Below, one piece after another: positions 50,833-58,656 of a DNA stretch of 64,000 bases. The stretch is from Candidatus Pacearchaeota archaeon (GTDB taxonomy: Bacteria; Patescibacteriota; Minisyncoccia; Minisyncoccales; Minisyncoccaceae). A program made the position numbers and the translations under genes. Numbering within the stretch: position 1 is the stretch's first letter; every line of letters starts with the position of its first letter. Under the pieces are notes generated by a model. The model was not told the DNA's origin, searched no databases, and worked only from the letters and a program-made list of their open reading frames with translations. The stretch is from NCBI GenBank assembly GCA_035404185.1, contig DAONGN010000001.1:62001-126000 (forward strand), in the 5' to 3' direction.

Positions 50833-51246
50833 CTAAACTCCAATAATCATTTTTACCGCTGAAGGAATAGCTCTTGATAATAGAGCCACAGCAATACCAA
50901 CTGCAGCAAAAAGTATAAGCTGTCTTGCTTTTGTTACACTATCAGTATTTCCCTGAGAAGTAGTGAATAATACAGCTCCCCAAATAATCATCAAAGAAGA
51001 TACGGCCATCAAAAGGACAAAAACCCAATCTGTAATCCTGTATACTCCATTCAATAAACAACACATTCCGCAATTACCGTTACTACTATAATTACAAACC
51101 TCCGTACATCCTAAGTCTACAGGAAGCCTATTAGTATTCTCAATAGTGCAAGCATCCAAAGTTCCTGCAGCAGACACAGAGCTTATTCCCATAAAAGAAA
51201 CCGCTACTACCGCGCACATCATTAAGGCTAATATTTTTTTCTTCAT
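50833..51246 (-). CDS. VirB2/TrbC-like pilin, cysteine-rich
   Basis: 137 residues. A signal peptide (1-27, KKKILALMMCAVVAVSFMG then SSVSAAG) is followed by a short extracytoplasmic part with six Cys (CTIENT, CTEVCNY, NCGMCCLL) and two hydrophobic helices joined by a small loop (TTSQGNTDSVTKARQLI), the two-helix plan of VirB2/TrbC conjugative pilins. The third in a series of three such genes. A 12-base element shared with pilA lies 18 bases before the ATG. Confidence 0.75.
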   Translation of the reverse strand: MKKKILALMMCAVVAVSFMGISSVSAAGTLDACTIENTNRLPVDLGCTEVCNYSSNGNCGMCCLLNGVYRITDWVFVLLMAVSSLMIIWGAVLFTTSQGNTDSVTKARQLILFAAVGIAVALLSRAIPSAVKMIIGV

Positions 51247-51264
51247 AATCGTATTTTTATTTTT

Positions 51265-51276
51265 TATCCGACCTTT
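51265..51276 (-). promoter_or_regulatory. Shared 12-base leader element before the VirB2-like pilin gene
   Basis: AAAGGTCGGATA on the minus strand, ending 18 bases before the ATG at 51246; identical in sequence and distance to the element before pilA (22511-22522). Confidence 0.6.
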
Positions 51277-51283
51277 GAATTGT

Positions 51284-51595
51284 TTACTTTTCTATTGGAT
51301 TTACAAAACCACTAACCACGCTTGCTATTGCAGCAGCCAATAATATAACAATTAATCCAATTGTTGTCGAGCCTATAATACTTTTAGCCATCTTTGCTCT
51401 TTCTGCGCTTCCGCCATCACTCATCCATAAAAATCCCGCTATAACATACATTAATACTGCTAATCCCGCAGAAATGGTTATAATCCAATTTGTAATATTT
51501 GATATAGTATCTGTTACTGCATCAGCAGAAGCAAGAAATGGAATAAACATCGCTCCCATCAAAACAATGGAGGCAGCAAGGTGTTGTTTTTTCAT
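51284..51595 (-). CDS. VirB2/TrbC-like pilin
   Basis: 103 residues: signal peptide (1-24, SIVLMGAMFIPFLASADA), then the two-helix VirB2/TrbC plan, with ISAGLAVLMYVIAGFLWMSDGG and GSTTIGLIVILLAAAIASVVSGF. The loop SAERAKMAKSIIG between them is positively charged, as in TrbC. No Cys in the mature part, unlike its neighbour. Second of the three paralogues. Confidence 0.8.
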   Translation of the reverse strand: MKKQHLAASIVLMGAMFIPFLASADAVTDTISNITNWIITISAGLAVLMYVIAGFLWMSDGGSAERAKMAKSIIGSTTIGLIVILLAAAIASVVSGFVNPIEK

Positions 51596-51672
51596 ATTTA
51601 TTAATTAATTTTAATTTAAAATTATTTTACCACTAAATCTTTAAAATTGCCAATAAAGATAACACACTATTA

Positions 51673-52227
51673 TTATTTTACCACTAATCCCTTTAAAATA
51701 TCTATAAGAGACCAAGCTAAAAGTGCCAATATTAATCCTATGGCAGCATAAAGTATAATCTGCTTTGCCTGATTAACCTTACTTGTGTCACCAGCTGCCG
51801 TCATATACGTAAGACCTCCATAGACTATAACTAATGGAGCTAAAACCATTGCCATATCTAAAATCCATTTAACTACCATACTAATAAGATCACCAAAAGT
51901 TTCTGCACTAATCGGATTTGTTATCCCTCCAGTAGAACTACCAGTTCCTCCTGTATTTGTGCCTGTTCCTCCAGTATTGGAACCAGTTCCTCCTGTATTT
52001 GTGCCTGTTCCTCCAGTGTCTGTACCAGTACCTGTGCCACCAACAGGATCACCATTACATTTAATGCCTGCAGATGGATTTATTGTTTTATTGTCTGAAC
52101 AATAACACCAACCGAATGTTCCTTTCGTTCCACCGACATCAGCACACGTTAAAGAATAATCAGTTGCAAAAACAAATAAAGGAATGATAAAGAAAGAAAT
52201 AAAAATAATTAAAAGTATTTTTTTCAT
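51673..52227 (-). CDS. VirB2-like pilin with Gly-Thr linker
   Basis: 184 residues from the ATG at 52227, whose first bases overlap the methyltransferase stop as ATGA, so translation is likely coupled; an upstream ATG at 52251 is inside that gene. It has a signal peptide (FISFFIIPLFVFATDYS), a small Cys-containing head (CADVGGTKGTFGWCYCSDN), a low-complexity linker of GGTGTNT-type units and the two-helix VirB2/TrbC domain (MAMVLAPLVIVYGGLTYMTAAG then AKQIILYAAIGLILALLAWSLIDIL). First of the three paralogues. I infer an exported subunit with a flexible stalk. Confidence 0.78.
   Translation of the reverse strand: MKKILLIIFISFFIIPLFVFATDYSLTCADVGGTKGTFGWCYCSDNKTINPSAGIKCNGDPVGGTGTGTDTGGTGTNTGGTGSNTGGTGTNTGGTGSSTGGITNPISAETFGDLISMVVKWILDMAMVLAPLVIVYGGLTYMTAAGDTSKVNQAKQIILYAAIGLILALLAWSLIDILKGLVVK
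51925..52041 (-). repeat. 21-bp tandem repeat coding for a Gly-Thr linker
   Basis: About five units of 7 residues (GGTGTNT and GGTGSNT) within the pilin-like gene above. A likely site of slippage and length variation. Confidence 0.75.
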
Positions 52228-52745
52228 ATTTTTCTTAAGATTAAACCCCAATGAAAGCTACCAGCTTTAAATTCTTTTTCTGAACTTAATCCAACTTCTC
52301 TTGCTAATTCTTTAATTTCTTCAATTGAAACTCTCCCCTCTTTTGAACCTATGGGGGCATCCTTTTCCCAATCAACAATCAATATCATTCCATTATTTTT
52401 TAATAACCTTTTTCCTTCTTCTAAAACTTTTTCTTTATCTCCTATCTGAAATAAAAGATTAGTCATTAAAATTAAATCAAAATATTCGTCGGGCATCTTT
52501 ATTCCTTTTTCTATATCTCCAATCACTGGCTTGATATTGAAAATCTTTTCGGAAGATATCTTTCCATTTAAAGCCGAAATAGCAGTATCTAGAATATCTA
52601 CTGCATAAACCATTCCTGATTTTAATTCTTTGGCTAATGGTATTACCCATCCACCAGATCCGCAACCAAAGTCACAGGCAACCATATCCTCTCTAAGAGA
52701 AATATTCTTAATAATTTGTTGTGGATTTAAGAACCCTTCGTTCAT
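52224..52745 (-). CDS. Class I SAM-dependent methyltransferase
   Basis: 173 residues. SAM-binding motif I is CDFGCGSGGWV, motif II VYAVDILD, and DLILMTNLLFQIGDKEKVLEE is the usual post-I region. The substrate is not predictable. I start at 52745 (MNEGFLNPQQI) rather than 52805, because the longer frame overlaps gyrA and a promoter lies between. The promoter puts the start site 1-2 bases before this ATG. Its stop is shared with the pilin start (ATGA). Confidence 0.85.
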   Translation of the reverse strand: MNEGFLNPQQIIKNISLREDMVACDFGCGSGGWVIPLAKELKSGMVYAVDILDTAISALNGKISSEKIFNIKPVIGDIEKGIKMPDEYFDLILMTNLLFQIGDKEKVLEEGKRLLKNNGMILIVDWEKDAPIGSKEGRVSIEEIKELAREVGLSSEKEFKAGSFHWGLILRKI

Positions 52746-52753
52746 ATAAGAAT

Positions 52754-52782
52754 ATTGTATAAGATAATTTAATAAATGTAAA
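52754..52782 (-). promoter_or_regulatory. Methyltransferase-pilin promoter, leaderless geometry
   Basis: TTTACA (52782-52777), 17-base spacer, TACAAT (52759-52754) on the minus strand, then 8 bases to the ATG at 52745. The -35 begins just after the gyrA stop codon. Confidence 0.6.
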
Positions 52783-55269
52783 TTATTCAACCTCAACTTC
52801 TTCAATCACGCAGGCTGCTGAAGCTACTTTATCTCCTAACTTCATCTTCATTATTTTAACTCCTTGAGTATCTCTTCCTAACTTAGGAATACTTGAAATT
52901 TTAGTTCTAATGACTTGTCCCTTTTGAGAAATAACTATTAAATCTTCCTGTCCAGCAATTACTTCAATCTTTGCTAATTGTCCAGTTTTAGTTGTGATAT
53001 GAGCTATTTTAACACCAGAACCACCACGTCCCTGAGTCTTGTACTCAGAAACTAAAGTTCTTTTTCCAAATCCATTATCTGTTAAAACCAAAACATAATC
53101 TTTTTCTTTCAATCTTTCTTTTTTAACAACCTCCATTCCGATAACTTCATCTCCCTTCTTTAATCTTATCCCCCTAATGCCCGAGGCTGGCCTTCCCATT
53201 TGCCTAACTTCTTTTTCGGCAAAACGAATAGATTGGCCATTCTTAGTAGCTAAAATTATTTCATCGCCATCAGCAATTTTCTTAACATTACACAACACAT
53301 CATCTGGCTTTAATTTAATAGCAATTAATCCTCCGCGTCTAACATTTTCAAAATCTTTCAAGGGAGTTTTTTTAATCACTCCATTCTTAGTAACCATGAT
53401 TAAGTACTTAATCTTTTCTTCTTTGTCTTTTTTATCCAAAGGTAAAACCGAAAGAACCTTATCAGATGTCGAGATCTCAAGGAAATTCATTAAACCTCTA
53501 CCCCTATTCGCTCTCTGACCCTCTGGAACCTCGTATACCTTCGTTTGAAAGACTTTTCCTGAATCAGTAAAGAAGAATAACGAATCATGGGTTTTAGCCG
53601 AGAAAAAGTGGCAAACTGCGTCATCTTCCATGGTTTTCATTCCTAATATTCCTTGTCCTCCCCTATTCTGTTTCTTATACTCAGAAGGATTAATTCTTTT
53701 AATATATCCTCCAGCAGTCAAGGTAACAATCGTATCTTCTAGCGGAACTAAATCTTCTTCAGAGATTGTTTCGGGACTATGAGCCATAATTACGGTTTTT
53801 CTTTCATCTCCATATAGTTCCATCTCTTTTTCAATCTCTTCTTTCATCACTCTCTTCTGTTCAGCCTTGCTATCCAAAATCTTTGTTAATATTTTTATTT
53901 GTTTTAATATTTCTACTAGTTCGTCTTCAATCTTTTGTTTTTCTAGCTTAGCTAATTGATGTAATCTAATTTCAACAACAGCTTCAGCTTGAATTATCGT
54001 CAATTTAAACTCTTTGACTAAATTATGTTTAGCATCCTCTTTATCTTTTGATTTTCTTATCGTTTTAATTACAGCATCAACATGATCCAAGGCTTTTGAA
54101 ATACCTTCTAAGATATGCGCTCTTTCTTTCGCTTTTTTAAGATCAAATTGAGTTCTTTTAACTACTACTTCCTGTTTGTGATTTAAATACAATTCCAATA
54201 CATCTTTCAAGCTCAAAACTCTTGGTTCTATTCCATTAACCAGGGCTAGCATGTTCAAATGATACATTTTTTGAAGATCGGTGTATTTATATAAAATATT
54301 TAGTATCTTCTTTGGAGCAACTCCTTTTTGCAAATCAAGCACAATTCTCATTCCATCTTTATCGGATTCATCTCTAAGGTCTTTCACTCCTTCCATTCTT
54401 TTTTCGTGAACCAAATTAGCCATTTGAACAATTAAAACCGATTTATCTACTTGATAAGGAATTTCCGAAACAACTAATTGATGTCCTTTTTCTTTTTCAA
54501 CAACATCAATTTTTCCACGAGCCAAAAACGAACCTTTTCCTTGAGAATAAGCAGATAAAATATCTTTCTTATTATAAATTATTCCCGCAGTTGGAAAATC
54601 AGGCCCCTTAACAAATTGGAACAAATCTTCAGTTTCTGCTTTAGGATTATCGATTAAGTGTATTAAAGCTCCACAAACTTCCCTCAAATTATGAGGAGGA
54701 ATGTTAGTCGCCATACCAACCGCAATACCAGTTGAACCGTTTAATAGTAAATTAGGCAAAGGACAAGGCAAAACGGCTGGTTCTTTTCTAGTAGTGTCAT
54801 AGTTATCATTCCAATTAACTGTTTCCCTATCAATATCTTGCAATAATTCTTCTCCTATTTTAGATAACTTACATTCAGTATACCTTTGCGCAGCGGGCGG
54901 ATCTCCTTCAATTGAACCAAAGTTTCCTTGACCTTTAATTAAGGGGTATCGAAGTGAAAAATCTTGAGCCATTCTCGCTATAGCTCCATAGATAGAACTA
55001 TCTCCATGGGGATGATATTTTCCCATAACTTCTCCCGTGACAGCAGCTGATTTCCTGAACTTAGCATCAGACCTTGAGCCCATATCATACATGGCGTAAA
55101 GAATTCTTCTTTGTACTGGTTTCAATCCATCTCTAACATCAGGCAAGGCTCTTGAAACTATAACCGACATTGCATAGTCGATATAGCTATCCTTCATCTT
55201 TTGAGAAATTTCTCTTTCTTCAACGCTTCCCAGTATTATATTGATATCTTTTTCTTCTTTTTTTGCCAT
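52783..55269 (-). CDS. gyrA: DNA gyrase subunit A
   Basis: 828 residues; introduces negative supercoils with GyrB (not in this window). The catalytic Tyr130 is in [13 protein letters not shown] (AAMRYTE in most species). [15 protein letters not shown] is the quinolone region: Ser91 and Gly95 correspond to E. coli Ser83 and Asp87, so the acidic residue is missing. The GyrA box NRGGQG in the C-terminal beta-pinwheel (about residue 535) separates it from ParC. Six blade motifs follow. It begins 1 base after the upstream metallo-beta-lactamase gene's stop. Confidence 0.97.
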   Translation of the reverse strand: MAKKEEKDINIILGSVEEREISQKMKDSYIDYAMSVIVSRALPDVRDGLKPVQRRILYAMYDMGSRSDAKFRKSAAVTGEVMGKYHPHGDSSIYGAIARMAQDFSLRYPLIKGQGNFGSIEGDPPAAQRYTECKLSKIGEELLQDIDRETVNWNDNYDTTRKEPAVLPCPLPNLLLNGSTGIAVGMATNIPPHNLREVCGALIHLIDNPKAETEDLFQFVKGPDFPTAGIIYNKKDILSAYSQGKGSFLARGKIDVVEKEKGHQLVVSEIPYQVDKSVLIVQMANLVHEKRMEGVKDLRDESDKDGMRIVLDLQKGVAPKKILNILYKYTDLQKMYHLNMLALVNGIEPRVLSLKDVLELYLNHKQEVVVKRTQFDLKKAKERAHILEGISKALDHVDAVIKTIRKSKDKEDAKHNLVKEFKLTIIQAEAVVEIRLHQLAKLEKQKIEDELVEILKQIKILTKILDSKAEQKRVMKEEIEKEMELYGDERKTVIMAHSPETISEEDLVPLEDTIVTLTAGGYIKRINPSEYKKQNRGGQGILGMKTMEDDAVCHFFSAKTHDSLFFFTDSGKVFQTKVYEVPEGQRANRGRGLMNFLEISTSDKVLSVLPLDKKDKEEKIKYLIMVTKNGVIKKTPLKDFENVRRGGLIAIKLKPDDVLCNVKKIADGDEIILATKNGQSIRFAEKEVRQMGRPASGIRGIRLKKGDEVIGMEVVKKERLKEKDYVLVLTDNGFGKRTLVSEYKTQGRGGSGVKIAHITTKTGQLAKIEVIAGQEDLIVISQKGQVIRTKISSIPKLGRDTQGVKIMKMKLGDKVASAACVIEEVEVE

Positions 55270-55270
55270 T

Positions 55271-55882
55271 TTACTTTTCCTCTAATATTACTATTTCAGC
55301 TTTTTCTTCAATTGATATATTTTTCTTTTGGATGCTTAATTTTTCTTGGGGTTCAATCTCTTTCTCCCCCATCGCTTTCAAAAATGGTTTTAAACCCTTT
55401 TCTGTCTTTTTACTATCATAGCACATTGGAATTACAATTGCAGGCTCAATTCTAGCAACAATCTTAGCTGCCTCTGCATAACTGATTGTCTTGTCTCCAT
55501 CAACTGGAACAATTAAGATATCTACTGTTCCCATTTCCTCAATTTGTTCTTCAGAAAAATCACTTTCTCCAAAATATCCTAAATGAGCAATTCTAATATC
55601 TTCCGCTTCAATTATATAAATAATATTTCTTTGTTTTTTATCTACCTGAAGAGACTGAATTCCTTGAACAAAAACTCCTTTTCTTTCATATTCTCCACAT
55701 GAAGAAATAACGAACTGCTCGTCCGTTTCAAATCCATTCTCGTAAGAATGGGTTTCGAGTATAATATCAGCCTTGGCAGACTTTTTCCCTTCTTTGGGGT
55801 CGACAATAGTTAAAACATTGTCTTTGTCTTTAGAAACACTCGCTATTTCGAAACAAGAATCTCCGTACCAAGTTATTTTCAT
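55271..55882 (-). CDS. Metallo-beta-lactamase fold protein lacking the metal site (UlaG-like)
   Basis: 203 residues with the first beta strands of an UlaG/L-ascorbate lactonase-type MBL fold ([13 protein letters not shown]) and the [21 protein letters not shown] strands. The metal motif HxHxDH is replaced by ETHSYENG, so it is unlikely to hold two metals. HLGYFGES keeps the later His. It may have lost catalysis and act as a binding or scaffold protein (inference). It is read through from tRNA-Gly 26 bases upstream and precedes gyrA. Confidence 0.75.
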   Translation of the reverse strand: MKITWYGDSCFEIASVSKDKDNVLTIVDPKEGKKSAKADIILETHSYENGFETDEQFVISSCGEYERKGVFVQGIQSLQVDKKQRNIIYIIEAEDIRIAHLGYFGESDFSEEQIEEMGTVDILIVPVDGDKTISYAEAAKIVARIEPAIVIPMCYDSKKTEKGLKPFLKAMGEKEIEPQEKLSIQKKNISIEEKAEIVILEEK

Positions 55883-55908
55883 AATTTGTTTAAAATATAT
55901 TATCTAAT

Positions 55909-55982
55909 TGGAGCGGGTGAGCGGAATTGAACCGCCGTATTATGCTTGGCAAGCATACGTACTACCATTGTACTACACCCGC
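55909..55982 (-). tRNA. tRNA-Gly, anticodon GCC
   Basis: Acceptor GCGGGTG/CACCCGC, discriminator T, encoded CCA. Anticodon arm ATGCTTGCCAAGCAT holds GCC; T arm GCGGTTCAATTCCGC. The preceding coding gene ends inside its first ten bases. Confidence 0.95.
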
Positions 55983-56644
55983 ACTTTGTTATTTTTTAAA
56001 TCTTCGCTTGATAAATTTATCCAAACTAATATTTTTTCTTTCAGTCCTGAACTCTTTTTAACTCTAATTGAACAAATTCCATTTTCCAGTCTTTTAGTTG
56101 GGTGTTTTCCATATATAACTTGCACCTTATCAAACTGCCATAATCCTACCTTATCACTCCAAAATTTCTTACATTTCTCTTCTACAATATCAGGGTATAT
56201 AAATAAAGACAAATAGATATCTTCTCTTTTAACTCTACAAATTTCCAATAAAAACTTCTTGAATAAAACTATCATTCTATGATTTACGTTCGTCAATCTA
56301 ACTGGATATTTTAAATTTTGATCACCTTCTCCCCAATAAAGCATTACCCCAGCAATAAATAAAGGTTTTAATTTTATTTTTACAAATTCTTTTTCTGCCT
56401 CTTTTCTAAAGCTTTCTCTTCTATTATCCCATCTTTTTCTATTAGACTCAATTATTCTTTTTATTCTTTTTCTAGAAACTCTTATCGCTTTTTCTGTTAA
56501 TCTTTCTTTAATCTTTTTTGACCATATTAAATCTTTAAACCAAGCATTCAAGGTACCTTTAGAGATATCTAATTCTTTGCTAATTTCCTTATAGCTTTTA
56601 CCTTTTTTTCTCAACTCTAAGGCTAAATGATGATCGTTTCTCAT
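55973..56644 (-). CDS. Helix-turn-helix plus LAGLIDADG-like protein, stop inside tRNA-Gly
   Basis: 223 residues. An N-terminal homeodomain-type helix-turn-helix (ALELRKKGKSYKEISKELDISKGTLNAWF) and a basic region, followed by a domain with AGVMLYWGEGDQ and NVNHRMIVLFKKFLL, which resemble one LAGLIDADG homing-endonuclease half. Two such halves would be needed for a monomeric nuclease, so it might act as a dimer or only bind DNA. The TAG stop (55975-55973) lies within tRNA-Gly on the same strand. Location in a tRNA cluster and family suggest mobility. Possible TATAAT promoter at 56672-56677 with TGA just before it. Confidence 0.65.
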   Translation of the reverse strand: MRNDHHLALELRKKGKSYKEISKELDISKGTLNAWFKDLIWSKKIKERLTEKAIRVSRKRIKRIIESNRKRWDNRRESFRKEAEKEFVKIKLKPLFIAGVMLYWGEGDQNLKYPVRLTNVNHRMIVLFKKFLLEICRVKREDIYLSLFIYPDIVEEKCKKFWSDKVGLWQFDKVQVIYGKHPTKRLENGICSIRVKKSSGLKEKILVWINLSSEDLKNNKVRV

Positions 56645-56706
56645 AATTGAACCTGTGATGATTATGAATATATTATATCATACTGGTTCTAATTTTAAAA
56701 CTACGG

Positions 56707-56779
56707 TGCCGAGGTCCGGAATCGAACCGGAATCTAATGTTTTTCAGACATTCGCCGTGACCGACTTGGCTACCTCGGC
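56707..56779 (-). tRNA. tRNA-Phe, anticodon GAA
   Basis: Acceptor GCCGAGG/CCTCGGC, anticodon arm AATGT CTGAAAA ACATT, T arm TCCGGTTCGATTCCGGA, discriminator A; CCA not encoded. It lies 7 bases from tRNA-Val in a three-tRNA array. Confidence 0.94.
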
Positions 56780-56786
56780 ATATCGG

Positions 56787-56859
56787 TGGGCGATAGAGGA
56801 CTCGAACCTCTAACCCCTTCGGTGTAAACGAAGTGCTCTACCAATTGAGCTAATCGCCC
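56787..56859 (-). tRNA. tRNA-Val, anticodon UAC
   Basis: Acceptor GGGCGAT/ATCGCCC, anticodon arm CTTCG TTTACAC CGAAG, T arm AGAGGTTCGAGTCCTCT; CCA not encoded. Confidence 0.95.
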
Positions 56860-56873
56860 GTTATCCATCTATG

Positions 56874-56957
56874 TGGGCGGGGCGGGACTTGAACCCGCAC
56901 GGGAATAATCCCCTATGCACCTCAAGCATAGATGTCTGCCAATTTCATCACTCGCCC
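56874..56957 (-). tRNA. tRNA-Leu, anticodon GAG, abutting the rplS stop
   Basis: Type II tRNA; anticodon arm TATGC TTGAGGT GCATA; T arm GCGGGTTCAAGTCCCGC; discriminator A. The acceptor GGGCGAG/CCCGCCC has one A-C mismatch (pair 6-67). CCA not encoded. Position 1 is the base after the rplS TAG. Confidence 0.9.
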
Positions 56958-57419
56958 CTATTCTGTAATTTCTTTCCTTTCCTTAGTTTTTAATTTTGCT
57001 TTCCTCCCTTTTGCAGTTCTTAAGTAGTAAAGTTTTGATTTTCTTGTCTTTCCACTTCTTTCAATTTCTATCTTTTCAATTAAAGGAGAATGAATTGGAA
57101 AAATCTTCTCTACTCCTACCCCATCAATAACTTTTCTAACGGTAATTGTAGCCGAAATTCCTTTTCCATGCTTTCTGGCTAAAACTTGTCCTTCAAAAGC
57201 TTGAATTCTTTCTTTAGTTTTTCCATCTTTAACTTCTTTAATTTTTTGATAGACCTTGATCATATCTCCGGCTTTAATATCAGGTAAATCACCTTTCAAA
57301 TTAGCCTCAATAATACCCTTTTCTTCTAAGGGTTCTTTTATTTCTTCTACAGCTTCCGTTTCAACCGTTTCAGTCTCAACTTCTGCAATATTTTCTTCTT
57401 TTTTTGTTTCTTCTGCCAT
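56958..57419 (-). CDS. rplS: 50S ribosomal protein L19 with acidic N-terminal extension
   Basis: 153 residues. Residues about 40-140 are the L19 core: LPDIKAGDMIKVYQKIKE, RIQAFEGQVLARKHGKGISATITVRK, GVGVEKIFPIHSPLIEKIE and RSGKTRKSKLYYLR. The first 38 residues are a Glu/Val/Thr-rich acidic extension that is not part of normal L19, like the extension of S6 here. L19 sits at the interface with 30S. It is read between tRNA-Val(GAC) and tRNA-Leu(GAG); the stop codon touches the latter. Confidence 0.93.
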   Translation of the reverse strand: MAEETKKEENIAEVETETVETEAVEEIKEPLEEKGIIEANLKGDLPDIKAGDMIKVYQKIKEVKDGKTKERIQAFEGQVLARKHGKGISATITVRKVIDGVGVEKIFPIHSPLIEKIEIERSGKTRKSKLYYLRTAKGRKAKLKTKERKEITE

Positions 57420-57443
57420 ATATTTACTTTATCTTAATTAGCT

Positions 57444-57520
57444 TGGTGGGCGTATCCTGACTCGAACAGGAGGCCTTTACGATGTCAACGTAACGCTCTA
57501 ACCAACTGAGCTATACGCCC
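57444..57520 (-). tRNA. tRNA-Val, anticodon GAC
   Basis: Acceptor GGGCGTA/TACGCCC, anticodon arm TTACG TTGACAT CGTAA, T arm TCCTGTTCGAGTCAGGA, encoded CCA. It ends 24 bases before the rplS start. Confidence 0.95.
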
Positions 57521-57559
57521 CATTAGGTTTAAAGAGCTCTTTTATATATTAGGCGATTT

Positions 57560-57600
57560 AAGACTTTTCGTCAACAAAAACAAATTAACAGAAAAGTCTT
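57560..57600 (-). promoter_or_regulatory. Inverted repeat at the end of a coding-like tail
   Basis: AAGACTTTTC (57560-57569) and GAAAAGTCTT (57591-57600) are perfect 10-base inverted arms with a 21-base loop. There is no clean T-run after it, so it may be a processing or mRNA-stability hairpin. Confidence 0.55.
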
Positions 57601-57685
57601 TAATTGTCTATCTCTTCTCCCTCTTTTAGCACATATATCTCAATTACCTCTTTTTTAATTTCTGGTAATTCTACTTCTTTTCCAT

Positions 57686-58654
57686 TCAATTTTTAGAAGA
57701 AATTTCTATATTCTTTTTCTTGTTTTTAACACTATCGTCTAAAAATTGAATAATTTCGAATTTTTTAGATGAAATTTCCTTTAATTTACTTGGATTATAG
57801 ATATAGGCCACTATACTGTCGCAAATATCTTCTTCCATGTTCTTTTTTGCATAGTCATCAATGCATTCTTCTGGTTTAAGTGGATACTGAGTTCCTGGCG
57901 CTATTTCTCCTGTCTTTTTATTAATATATTGAGATATTTGACATTCTCCGTTGTTAACATATCTTTTCTCCCACTCTTCTTTATTAAAATCAATCCACTT
58001 AAAACCTGCTTCTTTCCATTTTTCTAAAAACTTATCTTGAATAAAATGTCCTATTTCGTGGGTAAGAGTTCCTTCAAAATTAGATATTTCTCCTACTCGA
58101 TGATCATTATTAATATCAACTCCTCGTGGCATAATCTCAATCGCTTGCCAATTTTTTTTAGCAAAACCATTTAATGGATAGTTTTCATTTCCAGACAAGC
58201 TTTGTTTTTGATTATCTTCTAGTAATATCCATTCTATATTATTTAAAGCATCTGGAAATCTATTTAATATTTCCCTGAATGCTTTTTCAGTCTTTTCCAT
58301 GTGTTCACTAGAAAATTCTTTTTCGTTACTAAAATTATAAAAAACTATGGGTTTATTTTTTGTACTTATAGAAAATTCAATTTGCTCGGCTGGCATTCCT
58401 TTTCCACGCCAATAATCACTATAAAACCATTCGCTATTTTCATGAACCATCTTTACGCTTTCTTTAATTTCCTCGTCTGTTCTTATCTTTCCATCCTCAA
58501 AAAACATTCCATCTACTTCCCCTCCTTTAATTTGACGTATTTCTTTGTTATATAAAGCATCTTTATTGTTTGTAATTTCATATTCAAAAGGAAGATTAGG
58601 TAAAGATTCTTTTACTTGATCAAATGATTCAAATTGTGACTCAAATCGTTCCAT
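57686..58654 (-). CDS. Predicted zincin metallopeptidase
   Basis: 322 residues of unknown family. The only strong motif is LTHEIGH at 197-203, HExxH of zincins (His199, Glu200, His203), and the flanking residues GTLTHEIGHFIQDKF fit a peptidase active-site helix. A candidate third ligand lies downstream in EDICDSIVAYIY. No signal peptide or membrane helix. It opens MERFESQFESFDQ, similar to the MEGFEKQFNQ start of the transglutaminase-like protein. The ATG is 2 bases after tRNA-Ile. A coding-like tail in another frame follows its stop (57600-57690). Confidence 0.7.
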   Translation of the reverse strand: MERFESQFESFDQVKESLPNLPFEYEITNNKDALYNKEIRQIKGGEVDGMFFEDGKIRTDEEIKESVKMVHENSEWFYSDYWRGKGMPAEQIEFSISTKNKPIVFYNFSNEKEFSSEHMEKTEKAFREILNRFPDALNNIEWILLEDNQKQSLSGNENYPLNGFAKKNWQAIEIMPRGVDINNDHRVGEISNFEGTLTHEIGHFIQDKFLEKWKEAGFKWIDFNKEEWEKRYVNNGECQISQYINKKTGEIAPGTQYPLKPEECIDDYAKKNMEEDICDSIVAYIYNPSKLKEISSKKFEIIQFLDDSVKNKKKNIEISSKN

Positions 58655-58656
58655 AG

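Noticed and set aside
51925..52041. Short direct repeats as a CRISPR array
   Set aside because: Units are in-frame 21-bp codon repeats without spacers; they are a protein linker.
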